From assembly GCF_043195135.1 (NCBI RefSeq), contig NZ_JBAFWP010000003.1: 64,000 nt of DNA; one strand, given 5' to 3'. Positions 20,337 through 29,121 of the stretch are shown in pieces. The notes under the pieces were generated by a model. The model was not told the origin of the DNA. It saw nothing but the letters and a program-made list of their open reading frames with translations, and ran no database searches. The position numbers and the translations under genes are program-made. The DNA comes from NCEH01 sp043195135. Its GTDB lineage: Bacteria; Pseudomonadota; Alphaproteobacteria; Rhizobiales; Xanthobacteraceae. Each line of letters starts with the position of its first letter. Positions within the stretch are counted from its first letter, which is position 1.

Positions 20337-20914
20337 GGGGTGATGGCCTCTTCCATGGCGCGCCAGCGGTCGGGCCTGCGATCCGGCGCGGAGTGGAACC
20401 AGCAGCCCCCGCCCACCGGCGGCTGGTCATGCGCCCGGGAGATCGCATAGCCCGCGAGATGGCACAGAAGCAATGTGCCGACCCCGCCATGGCCGACGAA
20501 GATCGGCGGGGTCTGCGGCGCCTCGGCCAGCGCGGCTTCGACTTCGCGCACGATCCGCGCTTGGGCGTCGAGGGCCCGCTCCCAGCCGCGCACGCTCTCG
20601 TGCGGCTGGGCGAAGAACTGGTTGGCGACCGCCTGGAATTCGGCTTCCGCAAGATAGCCGGTGGAGGAGCGGTCGTTCTCATGCATGGCCGGGCGAACCT
20701 CGACTGGCAGGCGAAGCGCCTGCGCCAGAAGGGCAGCGGTCTCCTTGGCCTTCACTTCGTCGCTGGAGACTATGCGGCCGAACGCCAGCAGCGCCGGATC
20801 GTGGACAAAGGCGTGGGTGCGCGCGACCCCGATGTCAGACAGCCCCCATTGCGGAACCGGGAGGTTCGCATCCACCCTCACCTGGGGATGGCTGACATAG
20901 AGAAAAGGCGTCAC
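20333..20914 (-). CDS. Histidine phosphatase superfamily protein with variant RHG motif
   Basis: A 193-residue protein of the histidine phosphatase fold. The nucleophilic His is in FLYVSHPQVRVD, where the usual Arg-His-Gly is Ser-His-Pro. The second His is in IFVGHGGVGTLL, and SSDEVKAKETA takes the place of the usual S-P-L-x-R-A segment, with RPAMHENDRSSTGYL as the acid region. The SHPQ form recurs in alphaproteobacterial proteins of this type, so it is a subfamily and not decay. The substrate is unknown. The GTG start at 20914 overlaps the stop of the upstream methyltransferase gene (GTGA) and its own stop overlaps the pyrF start (ATGA), so all three form one coupled operon. Confidence 0.82.
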   Translation of the reverse strand: MTPFLYVSHPQVRVDANLPVPQWGLSDIGVARTHAFVHDPALLAFGRIVSSDEVKAKETAALLAQALRLPVEVRPAMHENDRSSTGYLAEAEFQAVANQFFAQPHESVRGWERALDAQARIVREVEAALAEAPQTPPIFVGHGGVGTLLLCHLAGYAISRAHDQPPVGGGCWFHSAPDRRPDRWRAMEEAITP

Positions 20915-21513
20915 GGCCGCCGATAGGCCCACACCCGCGCCGGGGGCAGATTCAGCCAAACCCGCGGCGAGCGCTCGCCACTGATGCGCCCGTTCTTGAG
21001 CGGCACGGGCGAGACCACGGCATAGGTGAACTGGATGAACGGCGCCCCACCCACGCACAGGTCGAACGCCTCGTTCACCATGCGGTCGCGATCCTCGGGC
21101 GAGCGGGTGAAGAGGGGCAGCGAGGAAATGGTGCCGACCGCGGGGCCCGGCAGGACCCCGTTCAGCGTCTTGCGCATTTCGTAGGCGTCACCCTGAATCA
21201 CCGTGACGCCCGGATAACGACGGCGCAGAAGAGCGCAGAATTCCGGATTATACTCGATGAGAAACAGACGTTCGGGCGCGAATCCCCGTGCCAGAAGGGC
21301 CCGTGTGACCGGCCCCGTGCCGGGTCCAAGCTCGATCACCGGGCCGGGAACCGCCGGATCCAGATACCCAGCCATCATCCGGGCAAGGGCCTTGCCGGAG
21401 GGCGAAACCGCGCCGGTCTTCAAGGGATTCTGGAACCAGGACTGAAGGAACCGCAGTTCGTCATTCATGCGGGGCTTGCGCAATTCGCCGCCATGGTTTT
21501 GGGATTGCAGCAT
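20911..21513 (-). CDS. Class I SAM-dependent methyltransferase, phospholipid N-methyltransferase-like
   Basis: A 200-residue methyltransferase. Motif I is VIELGPGTGPVTRALLARG at about residues 58-76, followed by LFLIEYNPEFCALLRRRYP and a GTISSLPLF segment. The N-terminal FLQSWFQNPLKTGAVSPSGKALARMMA is the signature of the Rhizobium PmtA-type family, which methylates phosphatidylethanolamine to phosphatidylcholine at the membrane. The substrate is inferred from family only; related proteins may act on rRNA or other lipids. The ATG at 21513 has GGAG 8 bases upstream; a second ATG at 21468 would remove 15 residues. It starts the operon with the phosphatase and pyrF. Confidence 0.83.
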   Translation of the reverse strand: MLQSQNHGGELRKPRMNDELRFLQSWFQNPLKTGAVSPSGKALARMMAGYLDPAVPGPVIELGPGTGPVTRALLARGFAPERLFLIEYNPEFCALLRRRYPGVTVIQGDAYEMRKTLNGVLPGPAVGTISSLPLFTRSPEDRDRMVNEAFDLCVGGAPFIQFTYAVVSPVPLKNGRISGERSPRVWLNLPPARVWAYRRP

Positions 21514-21642
21514 TCGCGGGCTCCGCGCCTGGACCAGATCAGTCGTCAGGCACCGCGATTAGACGGGAAAAGAGTTCCGGTCAAGGCAAGGCGCGACGGG
21601 CGGACCGGTACCCTGATAGCATCGCGCCTTGCCTCCGTAACG

Positions 21643-22524
21643 TCACAGACTGAGGAAGGACGTCAGTTCCGCGCGGAATTCCGGCTCGATATCGGGACGC
21701 ATCAGGGCGTAAGCGACATTGGCCATCAAGAATCCGATCTTGGAGCCGCAATCATAGACCGCGCCGTCGAAGGTCACGGCGAAGAATCGCTCCCGTTCCA
21801 TCAGCTTCAACATGGAGTCGGTGAGCTGGATTTCTCCGCCTGCGCCCTGCCCCTGCTTGGCCAACAGGTCAAAAATCGTCGGCTGCAAAATATATCGGCC
21901 GGAGATGGCCAGGTTCGTCGGTGCCGTTCCCCGCGCCGGCTTTTCCACCATCTGCGTAATCTCGGGCACGAAACCGGCTGCGGACGATGTCCCGACGATG
22001 CCGTATTGATGGGTCTGGTCGTCCGGCACTTCATAGACGGAAATGACGTTTCCGCCGGTATGCTCGTAGGCCTCGACCATCTTGGCGAGGCAGCCCTTGC
22101 CGTTCTTGGGCAGGTGCAGCATGTCGGGCAGCAGCAGCGCGAACGGCTCGTCGCCGATCAGGTCGCGCGCACACCACACCGCGTGGCCGAGGCCGAGCGG
22201 CAATTGCTGGCGGGTGAACGACGTGGTGCCGGCCTTCGGCGTATCGCGGTCGAGCTGTTCCAGCTCCGCCGTCTTGCCGCGATCCACCAGCGTCTTCTCC
22301 AGCTCGAACTGGCGGTCGAAATGATCCTCGATAACGGCCTTGTTGCGCCCCGTGACGAACACGATGTGCTCGATGCCGGCGGCACGCGCCTCGTCCACGA
22401 CGTGCTGGACGACCGGCCGGTCGACGACGGTCAGCATTTCCTTCGGTACCGCCTTCGTGGCGGGCAGGAAGCGCGTACCAAGGCCGGCAACCGGCAGGAT
22501 GGCTTTCCGCAGAGGCTTCGGCAT
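21643..22524 (-). CDS. galU: UTP-glucose-1-phosphate uridylyltransferase
   Basis: Makes UDP-glucose, the precursor of surface polysaccharides and the substrate of the neighbouring GalE. The 293-residue product has the nucleotidyltransferase loop ILPVAGLGTRFLPATKAVPK at residues 8-27, VDRPVVQHVVDEA, PLGLGHAVWCA, LLPDM, and VEKPARGTAPTNLAISGRY. It ends with YDCGSKIGF and a short C-terminus. The ATG at 22524 is at the family position. It is divergent from galE with 290 bases between. Confidence 0.96.
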   Translation of the reverse strand: MPKPLRKAILPVAGLGTRFLPATKAVPKEMLTVVDRPVVQHVVDEARAAGIEHIVFVTGRNKAVIEDHFDRQFELEKTLVDRGKTAELEQLDRDTPKAGTTSFTRQQLPLGLGHAVWCARDLIGDEPFALLLPDMLHLPKNGKGCLAKMVEAYEHTGGNVISVYEVPDDQTHQYGIVGTSSAAGFVPEITQMVEKPARGTAPTNLAISGRYILQPTIFDLLAKQGQGAGGEIQLTDSMLKLMERERFFAVTFDGAVYDCGSKIGFLMANVAYALMRPDIEPEFRAELTSFLSL

Positions 22525-22814
22525 GGAATGGGCACCGTTCAGTTTCGGGAGGGTTCGGGAGAGAATGGCATTTAACACGCAGGTCCGGCCCCCGGCAAAG
22601 CACCCAATCGTCGTCCCGCGAGGTCGCCCTCGGTCGTCTCGCCTCGGTTCTGCCGCATCGCACGTTTGCCTTTGACCGTCCTGCGCCCATGGGGGTAACG
22701 CATCCCCACAGAAATGGTTCGTGCCATGTGGACCTGGGCAACCATTGCACTGCACAATAGGGGCGAATTTCGACGGCGGCCGTGGGGGGCCATCGCGGGC
22801 AGAAGGGTGGGGAT

Positions 22815-23804
22815 ATGGCGATTCTGGTGACGGGCGGGGCGGGCTACATCGGCAGTCACATGGTGCTGGCACTGCTGGACGCGGGCGAGACGGTCGTGGT
22901 GCTGGATGATCTTTCCACCGGATTTCGCTGGGCCGTGCCCGATGCGGCTGTCTTCGTTCAAGGGGATGTCTGCGACGGCGCATTGGTGAAGCAAATCGTG
23001 GAGCAATACGGCATCGATGCCGTCATTCACTTCGCCGCGCGCATCGTGGTGCCGGATTCCGTCGCCGATCCACTCGGTTATTATCTTGCCAATACCGTGA
23101 AGACCCGCGCGCTGCTTGACGCGGTGGTGGCGGCGGGCGTGCCGCATTTCATTTTCTCCTCCACCGCTGCCGTCTACGGAATGGTGGGCACCGAGCCGGT
23201 GGACGAGGATGCGACGCTCAATCCGATTTCGCCCTATGGCCGCTCGAAGCTGATGAGCGAATGGATGATGCGCGACGCCGGCGCCGCCTTCCCGCTGCAT
23301 TATGTCGCGCTGCGATATTTCAACGTGGCGGGTGCCGATCCCGAAGGGCGCTCGGGCCAATCGACCGCCGGCGCGACCCATCTCATCAAGGTCGCCTGCG
23401 AGGCGGCGCTCGGCAAGCGCGCGGGCCTGCACGTGTTCGGCACGGATTACGAGACCCCCGACGGCACCTGCCTGCGGGACTATATCCATGTGAGCGATCT
23501 CGCCGCGGCCCATCTCGACGCGCTCGCCCATTTGCGGGCCGGCGGCGAGAGCGGCATCTTCAACTGCGGCTACGGCCGGGGCTATTCGGTCCTGGAGGTG
23601 GTGGAGACGGTGAAGGCGGTGTCCGGGGTGGATTTCCCCGTCACCTATTCGCCGCGCCGGGCGGGCGATCCCGCCGCCATCGTCGCCGCGTCGGATCGCA
23701 TCCAGGCACAATTGGGATGGACGCCGAAGCTCGACGACCTGCCCACCATCGTCGCCCACGCGCTCGACTGGGAGCGCAGCCTCGCCCAGCGGCAAAATAT
23801 TTAG
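22815..23804 (+). CDS. galE: UDP-glucose 4-epimerase
   Basis: Interconverts UDP-glucose and UDP-galactose, feeding polysaccharide synthesis. The 329-residue short-chain dehydrogenase has the NAD loop VTGGAGYIGSHM at residues 5-16, DLSTGF, HFAA, SSTAAVYG and the catalytic dyad in PISPYGRSKLMSE (Tyr-x-x-x-Lys). It also has LRYFNVAGADP, and DYIHVSDLA near the sugar-binding side. GGTGGGGAT serves as ribosome binding site for the ATG at 22815. It pairs functionally with divergent galU. Confidence 0.96.
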   Translation: MAILVTGGAGYIGSHMVLALLDAGETVVVLDDLSTGFRWAVPDAAVFVQGDVCDGALVKQIVEQYGIDAVIHFAARIVVPDSVADPLGYYLANTVKTRALLDAVVAAGVPHFIFSSTAAVYGMVGTEPVDEDATLNPISPYGRSKLMSEWMMRDAGAAFPLHYVALRYFNVAGADPEGRSGQSTAGATHLIKVACEAALGKRAGLHVFGTDYETPDGTCLRDYIHVSDLAAAHLDALAHLRAGGESGIFNCGYGRGYSVLEVVETVKAVSGVDFPVTYSPRRAGDPAAIVAASDRIQAQLGWTPKLDDLPTIVAHALDWERSLAQRQNI

Positions 23805-23934
23805 TCCCGCTTCGCCCGGCCGCACGGATAAACTTGCCCTACGTTAACCACAGAGCAACCATATGCACCGCCCATTAGCGGTCATGGAATCCGTGGGGCG
23901 ACATTTGCGCGCCGCCGCAGCGAAGAGGGCAGTC

Positions 23935-25248
23935 ATGGCGCTGAAGACAACCGGCGGAGCGCTCGCCATCGCTTTCGGCCTTTCCCTTGCGGGGCTCGCC
24001 CCCGCCGGGGCTCAGGCACAGGTGACGGGCTCGATCTTCGGATTTCCCGCCAATCCGACGCCGGAGGCCACCCGCCCCGCCAGCCATCCCCTCATGACGC
24101 CCGAGGCGATCGCCCAGGCGCAGGCCAATTTTCCCAATTGCATCGCCGGCATGTGGCCGCTCGCCCAAGCCAAGGGCGTGTCGCAGCGCGGCTTCGAGCG
24201 CTTCACCACGGGCCTCGAGCCCGACATGAAGATCATGGACTATCTCGACAGCCAGCCGGAATTCTCCCGCGCGCTGGGTGATTATGTGAACATGCTGGTG
24301 AGCGAGAAACGCATCGCCAAGGGCAAGGAGATCCTGGCGAAATACAAGCCGATCTTCGACGCCGTGGAGAAGGCCTATAAGGTCGATCGTTATGCGGTCG
24401 CCGCCATCTGGGGCATCGAAAGCGACTACGGCAATCCGAACGGCATGGGCTCGCGCTCGGTCCTGCGCTCCACTGCGACGCTCGCCTGCATCGGCCGTCG
24501 GCAGGAATATTTCCGCGACGAATTCATCGCCACCTTGCAGATCCTCGACAAAGGCGATGTCCCGGCGGACCATCTGAAGGGGTCGTGGGCGGGGGCCTTC
24601 GGGCCGACCCAGTTCATGCCCACCAGCTTCCAGCGCTTCGCGGTGGATTTCGACGGCGACGGCCATCGCAACGTGGTGGATTCCATCCCGGACGTGATCG
24701 CTTCGACCGCCAACAACCTCAAGCTCGACGGCTGGCAGTTCGGCAAGACCTGGGGCTATGAAGTCGTCCTGCCGGCGAACTTCGATTATCGCTATGTGGA
24801 CCGCTCCAAGCGCTACAGCCTCACCCAATGGGCCTCGCTCGGCATCACGCGGCCGGGTGGCAAGGCGTTTCCCCGCGCCACCGACACCGCCTTTCTGCTG
24901 CTGCCCACCGGGGCCAAGGGGCCGGCCTTCCTGATGCTGCCGAACTTCAGCTCGATCCTGAGGTACAATCCGGCGGATGCCTATGCCCTCGCCATCGGCC
25001 ATCTGTCGGACCGGCTGCGCGGCGGCGGGCCGTTCGTGGCCTCCTGGCCGGCGGGGGAGCGCACGCTGACCCGCGCCGAGCGCGTCGAGATGCAATCCCT
25101 GCTGCTCCAGCGCGGCTACGACATCGGCAATCCCGACGGGATTCTCGGCAACAAGACCCGCGTTGCCGTGCAGGATTTCCAGATCAAGAGCGGCATGGTG
25201 CCGGACGGCTATCCCAACGCGGACGTCCTGAACCGCTTGCGCCGCTGA
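23935..25248 (+). CDS. Lytic murein transglycosylase (MltB/GH103 type) with peptidoglycan-binding domain
   Basis: Cleaves the MurNAc-GlcNAc bond of peptidoglycan with formation of 1,6-anhydro ends. The 437-residue exported protein has a signal peptide (residues 1-28, ending AGAQAQ) and an SLT_2/GH103 domain at about 50-345 with the catalytic Glu in AIWGIESDYG. GAFGPTQFMPTSF and DFDGDGHRN follow, with a C-terminal PG_binding_1 domain at about 365-435 (LLLQRGYDIGNPDGILGNKTRVAVQDFQ, given here as its two halves). GAGG precedes the ATG at 23935; an earlier in-frame ATG at 23863 would put charged residues before the signal peptide. It lacks a lipobox, unlike E. coli MltB. Confidence 0.93.
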   Translation: MALKTTGGALAIAFGLSLAGLAPAGAQAQVTGSIFGFPANPTPEATRPASHPLMTPEAIAQAQANFPNCIAGMWPLAQAKGVSQRGFERFTTGLEPDMKIMDYLDSQPEFSRALGDYVNMLVSEKRIAKGKEILAKYKPIFDAVEKAYKVDRYAVAAIWGIESDYGNPNGMGSRSVLRSTATLACIGRRQEYFRDEFIATLQILDKGDVPADHLKGSWAGAFGPTQFMPTSFQRFAVDFDGDGHRNVVDSIPDVIASTANNLKLDGWQFGKTWGYEVVLPANFDYRYVDRSKRYSLTQWASLGITRPGGKAFPRATDTAFLLLPTGAKGPAFLMLPNFSSILRYNPADAYALAIGHLSDRLRGGGPFVASWPAGERTLTRAERVEMQSLLLQRGYDIGNPDGILGNKTRVAVQDFQIKSGMVPDGYPNADVLNRLRR

Positions 25249-25436
25249 ACGGCGCGGGCGGAGCTCGGGCCCGCAGGCGGGTGCCGGCTTGAGGTCTCCC
25301 GCGACCGTGATTGTTACGAAACTTCACATATGAAAACGGCCCGGAAACACGCGGACATCGGCGGGCAACCGCCGGCCGCCATGGTGCCGACGGTGAAGCG
25401 GCGACCGGGTGGCGCCGCGCCGACCGGAGCCTTCGC

Positions 25437-25715
25437 GTGCCCGCCATCGCATTTTCCCGCCGCAGCTTGTCGCAGCTCACGCTCTCCCTGCTGATCCAAT
25501 GCGTTCTCGCCGCACCGCCGGCATTGGCGCAAGCTGCCGCGCCCGCATCCGTCAAGGCGGCGCAGAAGGCCTGTCGCGCGGACGTGCAGAAGCTGTGCGC
25601 CGGTGTCCAGCCGGGCGGCGGGCGCATCGTGCAATGCCTGCAAAAACAGCCGGACCAGGTCAGCGAAGGGTGCCGCACCGCGCTTGCCGCAGCGCAAGCG
25701 AAGCGCGCCCCGTAG
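25437..25715 (+). CDS. Small exported cysteine-rich repeat protein
   Basis: A 92-residue protein with a signal peptide (about residues 1-33, ending APPALAQA). It also has one cysteine-rich repeat of the GLG1/Cys_rich type: ACRADVQKLCAGVQ, GGGRIVQCL, then QVSEGCRTAL, giving four cysteines in a C-x7-C-x11-C-x12-C pattern likely to form two disulfides. Proteins with this repeat are common in Hyphomicrobiales and have no assigned function. The start is a GTG with GGAG 8 bases upstream; the longer open frame upstream has no support. It precedes the ABC transporter gene set by 142 bases. Confidence 0.72.
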   Translation: MPAIAFSRRSLSQLTLSLLIQCVLAAPPALAQAAAPASVKAAQKACRADVQKLCAGVQPGGGRIVQCLQKQPDQVSEGCRTALAAAQAKRAP

Positions 25716-25857
25716 CGGGCCACGATCTCCCGCCAGAGCCGGACGACCTGACGCGCTCGACTTCCGAGCCTGCCTCGCGTATCCGCAACGGGTCGGCGCC
25801 GCCTTCCCCGAACGGGGTTTCCCTCGGCGCGCCGGCTCTGCGAAGGAGAGGTTGAGG

Positions 25858-27063
25858 ATGCGCACGCTGTCCGCTTCCGTTGCGGCCCTCGCCGTCGGCG
25901 CCACCCTGTTCGCCACGGCGGCCCGCGCCCAGCAGGGCGAGATCAGGATCGGCGAGATCAATTCCTATTCCACCTTGCCCGCCTTCACCGAGCCCTACCG
26001 CAAGGGCTGGCAGCTGGCGGTCGAGGAGGTAAATGCGAGCGGCGGCCTGCTCGGCAAGAAGCTGGTGGTGATCTCGAAGGACGATGCCGGCAAGCCCGCC
26101 GACGCGGTCACCGCCGCCAACGAGCTGGTCTCCTCCGACCAAGTGGCGATGCTGGCCGGCACCTTCTTTTCCCACATCGGCCTTGCGGTCGCCGATTACG
26201 CCAAGCAGAAGAAGGTGTTTTTCCTCGCCGCCGAGCCGCTCACCGACGCCATCACCTGGGACAAGGGCAACGCTTATACCTTCCGCCTGCGCCCCTCCAA
26301 CTACATGCAGGCGGCCATGCTGGCGGAAGAGGCGGCCAAGCTGCCGGCCAAGCGCTGGGCCACCATCGCGCCGAACTATGAATACGGCCAGTCCGCCGTC
26401 GCGGTGTTCAAGAAGCTGCTGTCGGCCAAGCGGCCGGACGTGGAATGGGTGGCCGAGCAATGGCCGCCCCAGGGCAAGATCGACGCCGGCCCGGTGGTGC
26501 AAGCCATCGCCGCCGCCAAGCCGGACGCGATCCTGAACGTCACCTTCGGCCCGGATCTCGCCAAGCTGGTCCGCGAGGGCAATACCCGCGGCCTGTTCAA
26601 GGATCGCACCGTGGTGAGCTTTCTCACCGGCGAGCCGGAATATCTCGATCCGCTCAAGGACGAGGCGCCGGAAGGCTGGATCGTCACCGGCTATCCCTGG
26701 TACGCGATCCAGAGCCCCGCGCATGACGCCTTCTTGAAGGCCTACCGGGCGAAGTTCAACGATTATCCCCGCCTCGGCTCGGTGGTGGGCTATTCCACCA
26801 TCAAGGCCGCCGCCGCCATCATCGCAAAGGCCGGCTCCACGGACACCGACAAGCTGATCGCCGCCGCCGAGGGCATCTCCCTCGTCAGCCCGTTCGGGCC
26901 GATCGTGTTCCGCAAGGGGGATCACCAGTCGACCCTCGGCGCCTTCGTGGGCAAGACCCGGATTCAGGACGGCCAGGGGCGGATGGTGGACTTCGTCTAT
27001 CGCGACGGCGCCGCCTATCTGCCGAGCGAGGAGGAGGCCGCAAAGCTGCGGCCGGCGCAATAG
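25858..27063 (+). CDS. Branched-chain amino-acid-type ABC transporter, substrate-binding protein
   Basis: A 401-residue periplasmic protein with a signal peptide (residues 1-24, ending AARAQ). The type I periplasmic-binding fold of LivJ/LivK/AmiC type shows in IRIGEINSYSTLPAF, EEVNASGGLLGKKL, the DDAGKPADAVTAANEL segment, and YEYGQSAVAVFKKLL. The ligand is unknown: this family binds amino acids, amides, urea, aromatic acids and others. AAGGAGAGG upstream fixes the ATG at 25858. It heads a four-gene transporter cluster with a fused permease and two ATPases. Confidence 0.93.
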   Translation: MRTLSASVAALAVGATLFATAARAQQGEIRIGEINSYSTLPAFTEPYRKGWQLAVEEVNASGGLLGKKLVVISKDDAGKPADAVTAANELVSSDQVAMLAGTFFSHIGLAVADYAKQKKVFFLAAEPLTDAITWDKGNAYTFRLRPSNYMQAAMLAEEAAKLPAKRWATIAPNYEYGQSAVAVFKKLLSAKRPDVEWVAEQWPPQGKIDAGPVVQAIAAAKPDAILNVTFGPDLAKLVREGNTRGLFKDRTVVSFLTGEPEYLDPLKDEAPEGWIVTGYPWYAIQSPAHDAFLKAYRAKFNDYPRLGSVVGYSTIKAAAAIIAKAGSTDTDKLIAAAEGISLVSPFGPIVFRKGDHQSTLGAFVGKTRIQDGQGRMVDFVYRDGAAYLPSEEEAAKLRPAQ

Positions 27064-27117
27064 GTCTTACGCGCCAAGTCTTACGCGCCAAGTCTTACGC
27101 GCCAAGTCTTACGCGCC
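27064..27117. repeat. Tandem repeat of 14 bp, 3.9 copies
   Basis: Units of GTCTTACGCGCCAA begin at 27064, 27078, 27092 and 27106 (the last lacks two bases). They start directly after the stop codon of the binding-protein gene. There is no dyad symmetry, so they are not an obvious terminator. The next 120 bases contain GC-rich partial palindromes before the permease gene. Confidence 0.93.
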
Positions 27118-27246
27118 TGCCCGCCTCCTCTCCCGAGAAGGAAAAGGTTGGGGAGCGGGGGCAGCTCTCGGACGCGGCGTGGCGCCCCTCACCCACCCGT
27201 CAAGCGGCCGAGCTTTCCCCTCGGGGAAAGATGACGGACGATCCTG

Positions 27247-29121
27247 TTGAACCAAGGCGTGGAGACGAGGCTTTTGGATTTCATCGTCGCCCAGTTCCTG
27301 ACCGGCCTCGCCAGCGCTTCCTCGCTGTTCCTGGTGGCGAGCGGGCTTTCGATCATCTTCGGCGTTACGCGCATCGTGAATTTCGCCCACGGCGCCTTTT
27401 ACATGCTGGGCGCCTATGTGGCCTACAGCCTCACGGAGCGGTTTTCCGGGGCGCTGGGCTTCTGGGCGGCCCTGATGTGCGCCGCCGCCGTCGTGGCCTT
27501 GCTCGGCGTGGCGATGGAAATCCTTCTCCTGCGGCGCATCTACCGCGCGCCGGAGCTGTTTCAATTGCTCGCCACCTTCGGCGTGACGCTGATGGTGCAG
27601 GATCTGGTGGTGCTGATCTTCGGGCCGGAAGACCTGCTCGGCCCGCGTGCGCCGGGCCTGAAGGGCGCGGTCGATATCCTCGGCCAGGCGATCCCGGCCT
27701 ACGATCTGTTCCTCGTGGTGCTCGGCCCCTTGGTGCTCGGCGCGATCTGGCTGGCCTTCCACACCACCCGCTGGGGCATTCTGGTCCGTGCGGCGACCCA
27801 GGACCGCGACATGGTCGCCGCGCTCGGCGTGAACCAGAAATGGCTGTTCACCTCGGTGTTCGCCCTGGGCGTGTTTCTCGCGGCGTTGGGCGGTGCGCTG
27901 CAATTGCCGCGCGAGGCGGTGAACCATTCCATGGACCTGAAGGTCATCGTCGAGGTGTTCGTGGTGGTGGTGATCGGCGGGCTGGGCAGCGTGACGGGGG
28001 CGTTCCTCGCCGCCGTCCTGGTGTGCGAGCTGAATGCCTTCGGCATCCTCATCCTGCCCCAGGTGTCGCTGGTGCTGGTGTTCGCGGTGATGGCGCTGGT
28101 GCTGGTGGTGCGGCCCTATGGCCTGCTCGGCCGGGCCGAGGGCGCCGCGCGGCCCGCCATCGGAACCTTCATGATCCCATGGCGGGTGCTCACCGCTCGC
28201 GAGCGCGCGGCGGCGGCCGGCCTCGTGCTGTTCGCCGCCCTGCTGCCGCTCGGCGCCGGCGCCTATATGCTCAGCGTCGCCGCCGAGATCGCGATCTTCG
28301 TCCTGTTCGCCGCGAGCCTGCATTTTCTGATGGGCGCCGGCGGTCTGCCCTCCTTCGGGCATGCCGCCTATTTCGGCCTCGGCGCCTATGGCGCGGCATT
28401 CGCCCTGAAGCTCGCCGGACTTTCCATGGCGGGGGCGATCCTGCTCGGCCCGCTGCTGGGCCTTGCCGGAGCGGTGATGTTCGGCTGGTTTTGCGTGCGC
28501 CTGTCGGGCGTCTATTCCGCCATGCTGACCCTGGCATTCGCGCAAATAGCCTGGGCGGTCGCTTTCCAATGGGGGGAGGTGACCGGCGGCGACAACGGCC
28601 TGCTGGGCATCTGGCCGCAGGGGTTCGCGTCCACCCCCGCCGGCTTCTATTGGCTTGCCCTCGCCCTGGCCACGCTGGGTGTGCTGGCCCTGCGTACCCT
28701 CATCTTCTCGCCTTTCGGCTACGCCCTTCGGGCGGCGCGCGACAATGCCGCGCGGGCCGAGGCGCTGGGCATCGACCGCCACCGCATCCAATGGGCGGCG
28801 TTCGCCCTGGCCGGCCTGTTTGCGGCTGTCGCCGGAGCCTTGTTCGCCTTTCTGAAAGGCAGCGTCTTTCCCGATACGCTGGGCATTCCCCTCTCGGTCG
28901 ACGCGCTCGCCATGGTGCTGTTGGGCGGGGTGGAGACGATCTCCGGCGGGGTGATCGGCGCCATCGCCTATAAGCTGCTGTCCGTCTGGCTGATGAGCGA
29001 GACCGAATATTCGAAGCTGGTGCTGGGCGCGGTGATCGTGACGCTGACGGTGGCCTTTCCCTCTGGAATCGGCGGCGCGTTCACGCGCCTGCGGGACCGC
29101 CTCGGCGGAGCCGCCGCATGA
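27247..29121 (+). CDS. Fused LivH-LivM ABC transporter permease
   Basis: A 624-residue protein joining the two permeases of a branched-chain amino-acid-type importer that are normally separate. The LivH part (about residues 1-295) has LVASGLSIIFGVTRIVNFAHG and GGLGSVTGAFLAAVLV; the LivM part (about 310-615) has the LPSFGHAAYFGLGAYGAA and GEVTGGDNGLLGI segments. Each half has about eight predicted helices. The start is uncertain because no ATG exists before the LivH core: TTG at 27247, GTG at 27259 and TTG at 27274 (preceded by GAGACGAGG) are all possible. The stop overlaps the livG-like start (ATGA). Some other transporters of this class also have fused permeases, so this is unusual but not unique. 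Confidence 0.9.
   Translation: MNQGVETRLLDFIVAQFLTGLASASSLFLVASGLSIIFGVTRIVNFAHGAFYMLGAYVAYSLTERFSGALGFWAALMCAAAVVALLGVAMEILLLRRIYRAPELFQLLATFGVTLMVQDLVVLIFGPEDLLGPRAPGLKGAVDILGQAIPAYDLFLVVLGPLVLGAIWLAFHTTRWGILVRAATQDRDMVAALGVNQKWLFTSVFALGVFLAALGGALQLPREAVNHSMDLKVIVEVFVVVVIGGLGSVTGAFLAAVLVCELNAFGILILPQVSLVLVFAVMALVLVVRPYGLLGRAEGAARPAIGTFMIPWRVLTARERAAAAGLVLFAALLPLGAGAYMLSVAAEIAIFVLFAASLHFLMGAGGLPSFGHAAYFGLGAYGAAFALKLAGLSMAGAILLGPLLGLAGAVMFGWFCVRLSGVYSAMLTLAFAQIAWAVAFQWGEVTGGDNGLLGIWPQGFASTPAGFYWLALALATLGVLALRTLIFSPFGYALRAARDNAARAEALGIDRHRIQWAAFALAGLFAAVAGALFAFLKGSVFPDTLGIPLSVDALAMVLLGGVETISGGVIGAIAYKLLSVWLMSETEYSKLVLGAVIVTLTVAFPSGIGGAFTRLRDRLGGAAA

Noticed and set aside
27064..27117. Tandem repeat considered as a CRISPR array
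   Set aside because: Repeats of 14 bp are directly adjacent with no spacers, and no cas genes are in the window.
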